Part shown: piece after piece, positions 8,218-16,252 of the stretch | How positions within the stretch are numbered: position 1 is the first letter of the stretch | How the letters are laid out: the number at the start of each line of letters is the position of its first letter | NCBI GenBank assembly: GCA_964402175.1 | Contig: CAYOBN010000002.1 | Location: 102,076 to 166,075 of the forward strand | Length of the DNA stretch: 64,000 nt | Source: JAWKUK01 sp964402175 | GTDB lineage: Bacteria; Planctomycetota; UBA1135; GCA-002686595 | Direction: 5' to 3' | Translations under genes and position numbers: made by a program | Notes under the pieces: model-generated | What the model saw: the letters and a program-made list of their open reading frames with translations, nothing else | What the model was told of the DNA's origin: nothing | Databases searched by the model: none

Positions 8218-9627
8218 CTAAGACAACAGCTCGTGCACCACTCGCCCGTGTACGTCGGTCAGACGGTAGTCGCGTCCTTGGAAGCGGAACGTCAAGCGCT
8301 CGTGGTCGACCCCCATCAAGTGCAACAAGGTGGCGTGGAGGTCGTGCACGTCCATAGCCCCGGAGACGGGACCGAATCCGATCTCGTCGGTCTCGCCGTG
8401 GGAGTGACCCGGCCGTAGTCCCCCGCCCGCGAGCCAAAGCGTGAACGCGTCGATGTGGTGATCGCGGCCGATGAACTCGCGGACCTCGCCGAGAGGCGTG
8501 CGCCCGAACTCACCGCCGAAGATCACGAGTGTGTCCTCCAAGAGCCCGCGCCGCGCGAGGTCTTCGACGAGCGCTGCGCTGGGCTGGTCGACCTCGCGGC
8601 AGCGTCTCTCGAGGGGCTCACCGAGGTGGTTGCCAGGATCGCCGTGATGGTCCCAGTCCGTGTGATAGAGCTGGACAAATCGCACGCCTCGCTCGACGAG
8701 TCGCCGCGCGAGCACGCAGTTGCGCGCGAACGACGGGCGCTCGACATCTGGTCCGTAGAGCGCCAAGGTCTCGCGGCTCTCCGTGGAGAGCTCTGCCAGC
8801 TCGGGCACACTCGCTTGCATCCGATGCGCGAGCTCGTAGGTCCGAATGCGCGCCTCGAGCTCCGGGTCCTTTGGATCGCCGCCGATGCGATCGAGCTCTG
8901 CCACGGTGCGGAAGAAGTCGCTTTGCTCCTCGGCACCGACGCCCTCAGGATTGGCGAGGTCCAGCACGGGTGCACCCGAGGGGCGCAGGGGTGTGCCCGC
9001 GAACTGCGTCGGGAGGAAGCCATTGCCCCAGAGAGGCGCGCCGCCGCGGGGACCACGATTCCCCGAGCGCAGCACGACAAAGCCCGGCAGATCGTCGGCC
9101 TCGCTGCCGAGCCCGTACAGAGACCATGCGCCGAACGCTGGGCGGCCGCTGGGTCCGAAACCCGTGTTGATGAAGCTCTTCGCGGGACCGTGGTTGATCT
9201 CCTTCGATTGCACCGCGCGCAAGAACGTCAGGCGATCGACGATGCGGGCGGTGTGAGGGAGCAGCTCGCTGACCGGTGCACCACACTCTCCGTGGCGCTG
9301 GAACCGTCGGCGTGTCCCCAAGAGGCGCGCCGCGCCACCGTCGATGAACGCAAAGCGCTTACCACGCGCGAGGCTCAGGGGGAGTGTCTGCCCATCCAGC
9401 CGCTGCAGGGTCTCTTTCGGCTCGAACAACTCGAACTGACTCGGCGCGCCCGCCATGAACAGCCAGATCACGCGCTTCACCCGCTGACGAGGCAGGATCC
9501 AGGGAGCGTCGCCGCGCGCTTCGCGCTGTGCGTCGCGGGCCAGAAGCTGACCCAGCGCGAGCGCGCCGAGCCCGAAGCCGCTGCGCAAGAAGGCGCGGCG
9601 GTTGATGCCTTCGTCGAGTCCACTCAT
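8218..9627 (-). CDS. DUF1501 protein with Tat signal
   Basis: The chosen start is ATG 9627, overlapping the stop of the upstream gene by 4 bp (ATGA). It gives MSGLDEGINRRAFLRSGFGL, a twin-arginine export signal. The 469-residue mature part matches the planctomycete-rich DUF1501 family, which belongs to the alkaline-phosphatase/sulfatase superfamily. Visible landmarks are IWLFMAGAPSQFELFEPK, SFINTGFGPSGRP, HTDWDHHGDPGNHL, VIFGGEFGRTPLGE, GRDHHIDAFTLWLAGGG and a C-terminal HLMGVDHERLTFRFQGRDY. The His/Asp clusters look metal-binding. Family members are nearly always paired with a DUF1549/DUF1553 protein, as here. The biochemical role is unproven; secreted polysaccharide or sulfate-ester breakdown is the usual suggestion. 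Confidence 0.93.
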   Translation of the reverse strand: MSGLDEGINRRAFLRSGFGLGALALGQLLARDAQREARGDAPWILPRQRVKRVIWLFMAGAPSQFELFEPKETLQRLDGQTLPLSLARGKRFAFIDGGAARLLGTRRRFQRHGECGAPVSELLPHTARIVDRLTFLRAVQSKEINHGPAKSFINTGFGPSGRPAFGAWSLYGLGSEADDLPGFVVLRSGNRGPRGGAPLWGNGFLPTQFAGTPLRPSGAPVLDLANPEGVGAEEQSDFFRTVAELDRIGGDPKDPELEARIRTYELAHRMQASVPELAELSTESRETLALYGPDVERPSFARNCVLARRLVERGVRFVQLYHTDWDHHGDPGNHLGEPLERRCREVDQPSAALVEDLARRGLLEDTLVIFGGEFGRTPLGEVREFIGRDHHIDAFTLWLAGGGLRPGHSHGETDEIGFGPVSGAMDVHDLHATLLHLMGVDHERLTFRFQGRDYRLTDVHGRVVHELLS

Positions 9628-12434
9628 CGGCGGTACCGGAACTCCTGCAGGTTGAAGAGCGCTCTCGCGACAGCGGTCCAACCCGCAGCGAGGCCGCGAT
9701 CATCGGCGACACGCTCCTGCAGGCCGACCAGGACATCGACTTCAGCCGGGCGCGCGGCGCGCCCGAGGGTCCATTCGAAGGCGCGCTCGATCTTGCCCCG
9801 ATCGTCGAGCGACCACTCGCCGAGGATGCGCTCACCCAGCGCCGCAGCGAGCTCCATCACCATCGGGTCGTTGGCGAGCGCCAGCGCTTGCAGCGGCGAG
9901 TTGGAGCGATCACGCCGCGTGCAGGCGGCATTGGCGAGGGGCGCATCGAACGTCCCGTAGAACGGGAACGGCGCTGTCCGCCAGAGGCGCGTGTAGAGCG
10001 AGCGGCGGAAGCGAGCGCTGCCTGCGCTGGTGTTCCAGGTCTTCGCGCTCTGCGTGAAGTCGAAGACTCCATCGGGCTGCGGCGGCTGCACGGGCGGACC
10101 GCCCACGGTGCGATCGAGGACGTCCGCAGCGACGAGCATCGCGTCGCGCAGCACCTCACCTTCGAGCCGGAGGGGCACTTGGCGTGCCAAGCGCACGTTG
10201 TAGGGATCCCGCGCTGCGAGTTCTGCGTCGAACGTCGACGCTTGACGGTACGTCGCTGAGGTCACGATGCGTCGGACAACGTGTTTGCGCGAGAGCCCGT
10301 GGAGCCGGAAGTCGCGGGCCAGCCATTCCAGCAGCTCGGGATGCGAAGGGCGCTCGCCGCGCAGGCCGAAGTCGTTCTCGGTCGCCACGAGCCCGCGTCC
10401 GAAGAAGTGTTGCCAGAGGCGATTGACCTCGACACGCCTGACGAGCGCATTGGCGGGGTGAACGAGCCAGCGCGCCAGATCGAGTCGATTCAGCCGTCGC
10501 TCCGCCGCCGCCGCATTGCCATCGAAGTGATCGAGGGCGCGCGGGAAGCCGGGCTCGACGACCTCGCGCGGCTCCAAGAACGAACCCCGCTCGAAGCGCC
10601 GTGTCACCCGCGGAACAGCTCGCTCTTGTAGCACGAGCGTCGTGGGCATGTCTGGACGCTGCGCGGCGTGATCCAGCGCAGCGCGCGCGGCGGAGCGCCA
10701 CTCTTCTGTGACCAGGGCTCGGTTGGTTTCTTCTTGGACGCTGCCGAGCGCGACACGGAACGAGCCGAGCGTGTGACGATCGCCGTGCTCCTGCACAAGC
10801 TCGACACGAAGTTCGACAGCGCCCGAAGGAAGGCCCTGCTCGAGCTCGAGCTCCAACGCGTGCGGCACGCCGAACTCAGGTTTCACCGCCCAGCCTGGGC
10901 CGTCGGGGTCGAGGACGCTCGTCGCCGCAAACCGGCTTCCCCCTTCGGAGGTCGTATCCTGCTCGAAGTTCGCCCGTGCGGTCTTGGCGGTGATCGACTG
11001 CCATGGAGTCGTCGGTGACGCGTCGGCACGAACGGCGACGACGACACGTTGCAGGACGAAGTTGCCGTTGCCTGAGCGCCCTGGTCCAGCGCCGCGTAGG
11101 CCGCGTCGAGGCAGCGCTTCGATCCGCACGACCGAGGCGCCGGCGTGCTGTGGCAGCACCGCGCCTTCGAGGACATACGTGCTGTAGAACGCGTTCTGCC
11201 CGAGCGCCGTGAAGGAGCCGTCGAGCTCGGGACGCAGCTTCGTGCCGTTCGATGCCCAAGCGCGCTCGGGCTGCCAGATCTGGAAACCAGCGCGGGCTTC
11301 GACCGCCGCTCGAGTCTCTGCGCGACCGAGCTCCGCAGAGCGCGCTTCGAACGCAGCGGCGCGCGGCTCGTGCTCGGGCGTCGGCGGCACGAGCAGCGAC
11401 GGCTCGGGATCGACCCCGCTATCGGCGCAGCTATCGAAGAACGCGTACAGACCGAAGAACTCACGCTGAGTGATCGGATCGAACTTGTGGGTGTGGCACT
11501 GCGCACACGCCAGGGTTGCGCCGAGCCAGGCAGCCCCCGTGGTATGCGCTCGATCGAGCACCGCGTTGATCCGGTTCTCTTCGTCGTCGGCGCCGCCTTC
11601 CTCGTTGATCGGCGTGTTGCGGTGGAACCCGGTCGCGATGCGCTGCGCACGCGTCGCATTCGGCAAGAGATCCCCAGCGAGCTGCTCGAGCGTGAACCGA
11701 TCGAACGGCTGATCGCGGTGGATGCTGTCGACGACCCAATCGCGGTACGGCCATATGGAGCGGCCGCCGTCGATGGTGTAACCATTGCTGTCCGCGTAGC
11801 GAGCGATATCCAGCCAGACGCGCGCGAAGCGCTCGGCAAAATGCACGGACTCGAGCAGCTCGTCCACGCGCCGCTCGTAGCGATCCGGCCTAGGATCCGC
11901 GAGGTAGTCCCGTCGCTCGGCATCGGTGGGCGGCAGGCCGGTCAGGTCCAGGTGCAAACGGCGCAGCAGCGTCTCGGCATCCGCCTCCGGGGCGGGCGCG
12001 AGGCCTGCCGCCGTGAGGCCAGAGAGGACGAAGCGATCGATCGGGCCGCGGATCCAGCTCGATTCGGCGGACTCTGGCGGAGCGACCTCGCGCTCTGGTG
12101 CATACGCCCAATGCGGAGCCCACGCCGCACCCGCCTCGATCCAGCGCCGGAGGGTCGCGATCGCTGCCTCGTCGAGCGGCGTGCCGTGGCCGGTCGGAGG
12201 CATGCGGTCGAAGTCGAACTCCGACGTCACCCGAGCCAGGAGCTCACTCCCCTCCGGGTCCCGGGGGCGGACCACCCGCGCGAGCCCTTCGGGTTCGTCC
12301 AGCCGCAGCCCCGCTCCGCGCCCCGCTTCGTCGGGCCCGTGGCACGCCAGACAATGCTCTGCGAGCAAGGGGCGCACGTCGGACTCCCAGCTCGGCGCGG
12401 TTTGACAGAGGGACAACAGAGCTGAGCACAGCAT
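9624..12434 (-). CDS. Secreted cytochrome-domain/DUF1549/DUF1553 protein (PSCyt1-PSD1 type)
   Basis: The start is ATG 12434 (936 residues), which gives a signal-like N-terminus (MLCSALLSLCQTA); the frame is open about 80 bp further. Residues 16-110 are a planctomycete cytochrome-c-like domain with a CxxCH haem site (CLACH, residues 28-32) and a distal Met candidate in FDRMPPTGH. DUF1549 follows (IDRFVLSGLTAAGLAP, RLHLDLTGLPPTDAE, AERFARVWLDIARYADSNGY, GFHRNTPINEEGG, CAQCHTHKFDP). The latter adds a second CxxCH. The C-terminal DUF1553 part has VNRLWQHFFGRGLVATENDFG, PSHPELLEWLARDF and SPLQALALANDPMVMELA. It is co-translated with the DUF1501 gene. The start lies only 31 bp from a divergent gene. 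Confidence 0.93.
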   Translation of the reverse strand: MLCSALLSLCQTAPSWESDVRPLLAEHCLACHGPDEAGRGAGLRLDEPEGLARVVRPRDPEGSELLARVTSEFDFDRMPPTGHGTPLDEAAIATLRRWIEAGAAWAPHWAYAPEREVAPPESAESSWIRGPIDRFVLSGLTAAGLAPAPEADAETLLRRLHLDLTGLPPTDAERRDYLADPRPDRYERRVDELLESVHFAERFARVWLDIARYADSNGYTIDGGRSIWPYRDWVVDSIHRDQPFDRFTLEQLAGDLLPNATRAQRIATGFHRNTPINEEGGADDEENRINAVLDRAHTTGAAWLGATLACAQCHTHKFDPITQREFFGLYAFFDSCADSGVDPEPSLLVPPTPEHEPRAAAFEARSAELGRAETRAAVEARAGFQIWQPERAWASNGTKLRPELDGSFTALGQNAFYSTYVLEGAVLPQHAGASVVRIEALPRRGLRGAGPGRSGNGNFVLQRVVVAVRADASPTTPWQSITAKTARANFEQDTTSEGGSRFAATSVLDPDGPGWAVKPEFGVPHALELELEQGLPSGAVELRVELVQEHGDRHTLGSFRVALGSVQEETNRALVTEEWRSAARAALDHAAQRPDMPTTLVLQERAVPRVTRRFERGSFLEPREVVEPGFPRALDHFDGNAAAAERRLNRLDLARWLVHPANALVRRVEVNRLWQHFFGRGLVATENDFGLRGERPSHPELLEWLARDFRLHGLSRKHVVRRIVTSATYRQASTFDAELAARDPYNVRLARQVPLRLEGEVLRDAMLVAADVLDRTVGGPPVQPPQPDGVFDFTQSAKTWNTSAGSARFRRSLYTRLWRTAPFPFYGTFDAPLANAACTRRDRSNSPLQALALANDPMVMELAAALGERILGEWSLDDRGKIERAFEWTLGRAARPAEVDVLVGLQERVADDRGLAAGWTAVARALFNLQEFRYRR

Positions 12435-12465
12435 CACAATCCACGAGGGTATCCTCGCGGGTGAA

Positions 12466-14076
12466 ATGCAGCACCTGCGAATCGTCACACGTTTCTTCGC
12501 CGCCCTTGCCCTCACCGCGGCGTCCGCTGCCGCCAGCGAGCGCTACCTCGTCCAAGGCGAAGGCCGCCTCGCAGAGGTCGCCGTCGGGGCGGAGTTCGGG
12601 CCGAACGGAAAGGTCCTGTGGTCGGTCCCCTGTGCGCTCGTCACGGACGCCGCGCTCGCCCCCAATGGCAACGTGTTCGTGACGCTGCCTGACGGGCAGC
12701 TCGCCGAGGTCGCGCCGCGCTCCGCGCGCTGGGTCTGGCGCGCGGACGCCGATCCCGCGCGAAGTCTGCCGCAGCTCGCGGCGCTGCCGCGCGTGCCTTC
12801 CGTCGAGCAGCGCCCGATGCGCGAGGCCCTCGAGGACTTCGGCGACGACATCTCCGTCTGGCGTCTCGTCGAGGACTCCCCTGATGCAGACCTGCTCCGC
12901 CGTGCCCGCGACATCCACTGGCGCGTGATCACGCTCGACACGCACAAGGACATCCGCGATTCGCTGGCCCTTGTTGCCGGAGACCATGGCACCCTCGCGC
13001 TGCGCGACGATCCGACTCGCTGGGGGCCGAATCAAGTCGATCTGCCGAAGATGCGCGCGGGCGGCCTCGATGTGGCGTTCTACATCGTCTACGTCGGTCA
13101 GGGGCCGCTGACGACCGAAGGGTTCGCCGCCGCGAAGGCGCAAGCGCTTGCGAAGTTCGACGCGATCGAGCGTCAGGCGCAGCGCTTTCCGAACGAGATC
13201 GTGCTGGCTCGCACCCCGGACGAGGTCCTGGCCGCAATCGCGGCAGGCAAGCTCGTTTCATGCATCGGCATCGAGAACGGCTACGCGATGGGCGAAGACC
13301 TCGGCCTGCTGCAGGAGTTCCATCGCCGCGGTGCGCGCTACATGAGCATCACGCACAACGGCCACAGCCAGCTCGGTGATTCGAATACGCCAGAGGAGCC
13401 GTTACACGGCGGCCTCACGGACCTGGGGCGGCGTACGATCGAAGAGCTGAACCGCCTCGGCATCATGGTCGATGTCTCCCACTCCGCGAAGTCGACGATG
13501 ATGCAAGCGCTCGCCTATTCCAGCGCGCCGGTGATCGCGTCGCATTCGGGAGTACGGGCTCTCTGCGATCATCCGCGCAACCTCGACGACGAACAGCTCC
13601 GGGCGCTCGCTGCCAAACGCGGCGTGCTACAGTGTGTCGCCTTCGACGGTTACGTCGTCGATGCACGCCCGCGGAGCGCTGCGATCGCGGCGGCGCGCGC
13701 GGAGCTCGGCCTGCCCGCGGAGGAGCGCTTCCGCCGCGTCGAACCGGGCAGCGAAGACCAGGAGAAGCTGAGGCTGCTGCGCGAACGCGTGGCTGCGATC
13801 GAGGCGCAGCACCCGCGCGCGACGGTCAAGGACTTCGTCGACCACATCGACCACGCCGTGAAGGTCATGGGGATCGACTTCGTGGCGATCAGCTCCGACT
13901 TCGACGGCGGCGGCGGTATCCGTGGCTGGAACGATGCCAGCGAGACCTTCGAGGTCACCTTCGAGCTGGTACGGCGCGGCTACGACGAAGAGGCTCTGCA
14001 CAAGCTCTGGTCCGGCAACACGCTCCGCCTGTGGCGCGAGGTGGAGGCCGCCGCAGCAGAGATGAGCGCGAAGTGA
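12466..14076 (+). CDS. Exported M19 membrane dipeptidase with extra N-terminal segment
   Basis: 536 residues with a signal peptide (IVTRFFAALALTAASAAAS). The metallo-dipeptidase (peptidase M19) core starts near residue 145: TLDTHKDIRD (His-x-Asp metal pair), CIGIENGYAMGED (bridging Glu), ITHNGHSQLGDS, IMVDVSHSA, VIASHSGVRAL (metal His) and AISSDFDGGGG. The family hydrolyses dipeptides, including some with D-amino acids. Unusual is the stretch at about residues 27-95. The pieces RYLVQGEGRLAEVAVGAEF, KVLWSVPC, DAALAPNGNVFVTLPDGQL and ARWVWRADA read like one or two beta-propeller blades ahead of the catalytic domain. Such a partial propeller fusion is not the standard M19 layout. Confidence 0.92.
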   Translation: MQHLRIVTRFFAALALTAASAAASERYLVQGEGRLAEVAVGAEFGPNGKVLWSVPCALVTDAALAPNGNVFVTLPDGQLAEVAPRSARWVWRADADPARSLPQLAALPRVPSVEQRPMREALEDFGDDISVWRLVEDSPDADLLRRARDIHWRVITLDTHKDIRDSLALVAGDHGTLALRDDPTRWGPNQVDLPKMRAGGLDVAFYIVYVGQGPLTTEGFAAAKAQALAKFDAIERQAQRFPNEIVLARTPDEVLAAIAAGKLVSCIGIENGYAMGEDLGLLQEFHRRGARYMSITHNGHSQLGDSNTPEEPLHGGLTDLGRRTIEELNRLGIMVDVSHSAKSTMMQALAYSSAPVIASHSGVRALCDHPRNLDDEQLRALAAKRGVLQCVAFDGYVVDARPRSAAIAAARAELGLPAEERFRRVEPGSEDQEKLRLLRERVAAIEAQHPRATVKDFVDHIDHAVKVMGIDFVAISSDFDGGGGIRGWNDASETFEVTFELVRRGYDEEALHKLWSGNTLRLWREVEAAAAEMSAK

Positions 14077-14197
14077 AACCGCTGCGCTCGGGGGCCTCGC
14101 CCGGAACACAGGTCTCACACAGAGACGCAGCGTGCAACGGAGAGGCGCGCTAGAGTGCTGGGGGCTTCGACTGCCTCCCCTCACCTAGGAGCCTACC

Positions 14198-15505
14198 TTG
14201 CAGTTCCCGAGCGCAACCCGCCTCTCCTTTGCGATCTCCGCTGCCCTCTGTCTCCCTGGCCTCGCGTTTGCACAGAACGACGAGTGCTCGACCGCAGCGA
14301 CCCTGACCCCTGGCACCGTCGCGTTCGACACGACCGCGGCGACGCTCAGCCCCCAGCCGTGGCCCTGCGCGGCCAGCACGGCCCCCGACCTCTGGTACCG
14401 CTTCACCGCGACCTCGACGGGGAGCGCGAGCGTCAGCACCTGCAACGGGACGACCTACGACTCCGCTCTCCAGGCCTTCTCGGGCACCTGCGGCGCGCTG
14501 GTCCCGATCGTGTGCAACGACGACTCGTGCGGACTGCAGAGCCGAATCCAGTTCCCCGTCACGGCGGGTCAGACCTACTTCGTGCGCGTCGGCGGCTACG
14601 CGGGCAGTTCGGGTCAAGGCAACCTGACGTTCAACGACGGCACCCCGGTGCTCAACCCGACGAACGGGAACTACTACGCGGCCATCTCCGCGCCGGGCAT
14701 CACGTGGACCCAAGCCCGCACCGCTGCGGCGGCCGCGACGTTCCAGGGTCGCCAGGGCCGTCTCGCGACCCTGAACGACCAACAGGAGAACGACTTCGTC
14801 TTCCAGCAGCTCGGCGGAGTCAACAACTACTGGATCGGCGGCTTCCAGAACACGTCCTCGCCGAGCTACTCGGAGCCGGGCGGCGGCTGGGAGTGGATCA
14901 CGGGTGAGCCCTTCACGTTCACCCAGTGGCTTCCGGGTGAGCCGAACAATGCGGGCGCCTTCGGCGCCGAGGACTTCCTGGAGCTCCTCCAGTCGCCGGG
15001 CTTCGGCGAGACCTGGAACGACGTCGCAGAGCCCGAGCACCCCGCAGGTTACGTCATCGAGTTCGCCGACACTGGCATCGGCACGGCGTACTGCAACCCG
15101 GCGAACAACAACTCGACCGGCGCTCCGGCGACGCTGCGCGGCGCTGGCTCCGCGAGCGTGGCCAGCAACAACCTGACCCTCGTCGCAGACGACCTGCCGA
15201 CGAACGCCTTCGGCTTCTTCCTCACGAGCGCGACGCAAGGCTTCACGCAGAACCCCGGCGGCAGCTCGGGCAACCTGTGCCTCGGCGGTGCGATCGGACG
15301 CTACGTCGGGCCCGGTCAGATCAAGAACTCCGGCGCGGCCGGTGAGTTCTCGCTGCTGCTGAACCTGGCCCAGACGCCGAGCCCGTCGGGCTTCGTGGCG
15401 GTGATGCCTGGCCAGACCCGCAACTTCCAGGCGTGGTATCGCGATGCCGTCGGCGGCAGCGCGACCTCCAACTTCACGCACGGACTGCGGGTCACGTTCA
15501 ACTGA
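14198..15505 (+). CDS. Secreted C-type-lectin-like protein with shared C-terminal domain
   Basis: Translation starts at TTG 14198, supported by AGGAG at 14187-14191 and an immediate signal peptide ending in LAFAQ. Residues 27-150 (DECSTAATL, DLWYRFTATSTGSASVSTC, YDSALQAFSGTCG, RIQFPVTAGQTYFVRVGGY) form a beta-sandwich like the bacterial pre-peptidase/PPC-type domains. Residues about 160-290 are a C-type lectin-like domain (WTQARTAAAAATFQGRQG, YWIGGFQ, WEWITGEPFTFTQWLPGEP, NNAGAFGAEDFLEL, WND, AGYVIEF). The Glu-Pro-Asn and Trp-Asn-Asp calcium/sugar residues are retained. The last 138 residues or so repeat the C-terminal domain of the gene at 1466. A perfect hairpin follows. It is likely a secreted carbohydrate-binding protein. 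Confidence 0.9.
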   Translation: MQFPSATRLSFAISAALCLPGLAFAQNDECSTAATLTPGTVAFDTTAATLSPQPWPCAASTAPDLWYRFTATSTGSASVSTCNGTTYDSALQAFSGTCGALVPIVCNDDSCGLQSRIQFPVTAGQTYFVRVGGYAGSSGQGNLTFNDGTPVLNPTNGNYYAAISAPGITWTQARTAAAAATFQGRQGRLATLNDQQENDFVFQQLGGVNNYWIGGFQNTSSPSYSEPGGGWEWITGEPFTFTQWLPGEPNNAGAFGAEDFLELLQSPGFGETWNDVAEPEHPAGYVIEFADTGIGTAYCNPANNNSTGAPATLRGAGSASVASNNLTLVADDLPTNAFGFFLTSATQGFTQNPGGSSGNLCLGGAIGRYVGPGQIKNSGAAGEFSLLLNLAQTPSPSGFVAVMPGQTRNFQAWYRDAVGGSATSNFTHGLRVTFN

Positions 15506-15523
15506 GCGACGGCGACCGACAAA

Positions 15524-15559
15524 ACGAGCCCGAAGCGCAGCAGTGCGCTTCGGGCTCGT
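15524..15559. terminator. Perfect 16-bp hairpin between convergent genes
   Basis: The arms ACGAGCCCGAAGCGCA and TGCGCTTCGGGCTCGT surround a GCAG loop. An A-run precedes the left arm, and seen from the minus strand it gives a short TTTT after the hairpin. It lies between the lectin-like gene and the facing gene at 15566-16111. Confidence 0.8.
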
Positions 15560-15565
15560 GCGTCT

Positions 15566-16111
15566 TCAGAGCGAGATCCCGACGCTCACCCCGGCGTAGT
15601 AGTCGCCATCCTGCTCGGCGACCACGATGCCGAGCCGACGCCCGTCGTCCAGGAAACGATCGAGCATGTGGTGCAGGTTGTGGCCGTCCCACACGTGGGT
15701 GCTGACCCACGTGCGGCCCCAGCGGATGTTGGCGCCGGCGAGGAACTCCCACTGATCGAGGAAATCGCCGTAAGCCGTGCCGATGTAGGGCGCGACCGGC
15801 AATCCCGTGTAGTGCTGCAGGTCCTTCGCGATCGTCGCGTAGTACGCGCGGCCGTAGGGGGTACCGATGCGGTCGGAGCTCGTACCGATCATCACGGACG
15901 GCCGCGTCAGCGTCTCGTCCAAGATGCGGATGTTCGCGAGCAGCCCGATGTCGTCGTCGAGGGGGTTGTACTCCACCCCCACGAACGCGTTCGGCAGAAC
16001 CGCGTAGGTCGCCGTAAGGCGCAGCTCCGCGCGCTCGACCGGGATACCGGGGAGCCAGCGCGCTGCGAGGTTCCACTTCGTTGCTGTGCCGCCGGTGCCA
16101 CGCACCGGCAT
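15566..16111 (-). CDS. Putative outer-membrane beta-barrel-like protein, possibly 5'-truncated
   Basis: The 181-residue frame has alternating hydrophobic/polar strands such as AELRLTATYAVLPNAFVGVEY, RPSVMIGTSSDRIG, YYATIAKDLQHY, VAPYIGTAYGDFLDQWEFLAG and GDYYAGVSVGISL. It ends in a hydrophobic residue, as do outer-membrane barrels. No exact family is recognised. The ATG at 16111 gives no signal peptide, which is odd for such a protein. A 36-codon signal-like frame lies upstream in the same phase, cut by two stops (see 16133-16243), so the real gene may be longer and broken or carry a sequencing error. It is the last gene of the minus-strand run that begins at 23379 or 22030. Confidence 0.6.
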   Translation of the reverse strand: MPVRGTGGTATKWNLAARWLPGIPVERAELRLTATYAVLPNAFVGVEYNPLDDDIGLLANIRILDETLTRPSVMIGTSSDRIGTPYGRAYYATIAKDLQHYTGLPVAPYIGTAYGDFLDQWEFLAGANIRWGRTWVSTHVWDGHNLHHMLDRFLDDGRRLGIVVAEQDGDYYAGVSVGISL

Positions 16112-16132
16112 ACCCTCACCGGGTCACAACGG

Positions 16133-16243
16133 TCACGAGGGAACGAGTGAGGCCGGAGCCTCGACCTCGTCGACCTCTTGCTGCAGGAGAGGGTCGCCGC
16201 CGAGGCTACCGAGGGCGGCGAGAATGAACGAGGGCAGATGCAT
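16133..16243 (-). CDS. 36-codon signal-peptide-like ORF, possible detached N-terminus
   Basis: An ATG at 16243 opens MHLPSFILAALGSLGG, a short hydrophobic lead. The ORF then continues with an acidic segment (QQEVDEVEAPASLVPS) to TGA at 16133-16135. It lies 9 bp after the stop of the kinase gene and is in the same reading phase as the 15566-16111 gene, separated from it by two stop codons within 25 bp. It could be the true signal peptide of that protein after an indel or point change, or an independent small exported peptide. Confidence 0.4.
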   Translation of the reverse strand: MHLPSFILAALGSLGGDPLLQQEVDEVEAPASLVPS

Positions 16244-16252
16244 GGCGGCATC

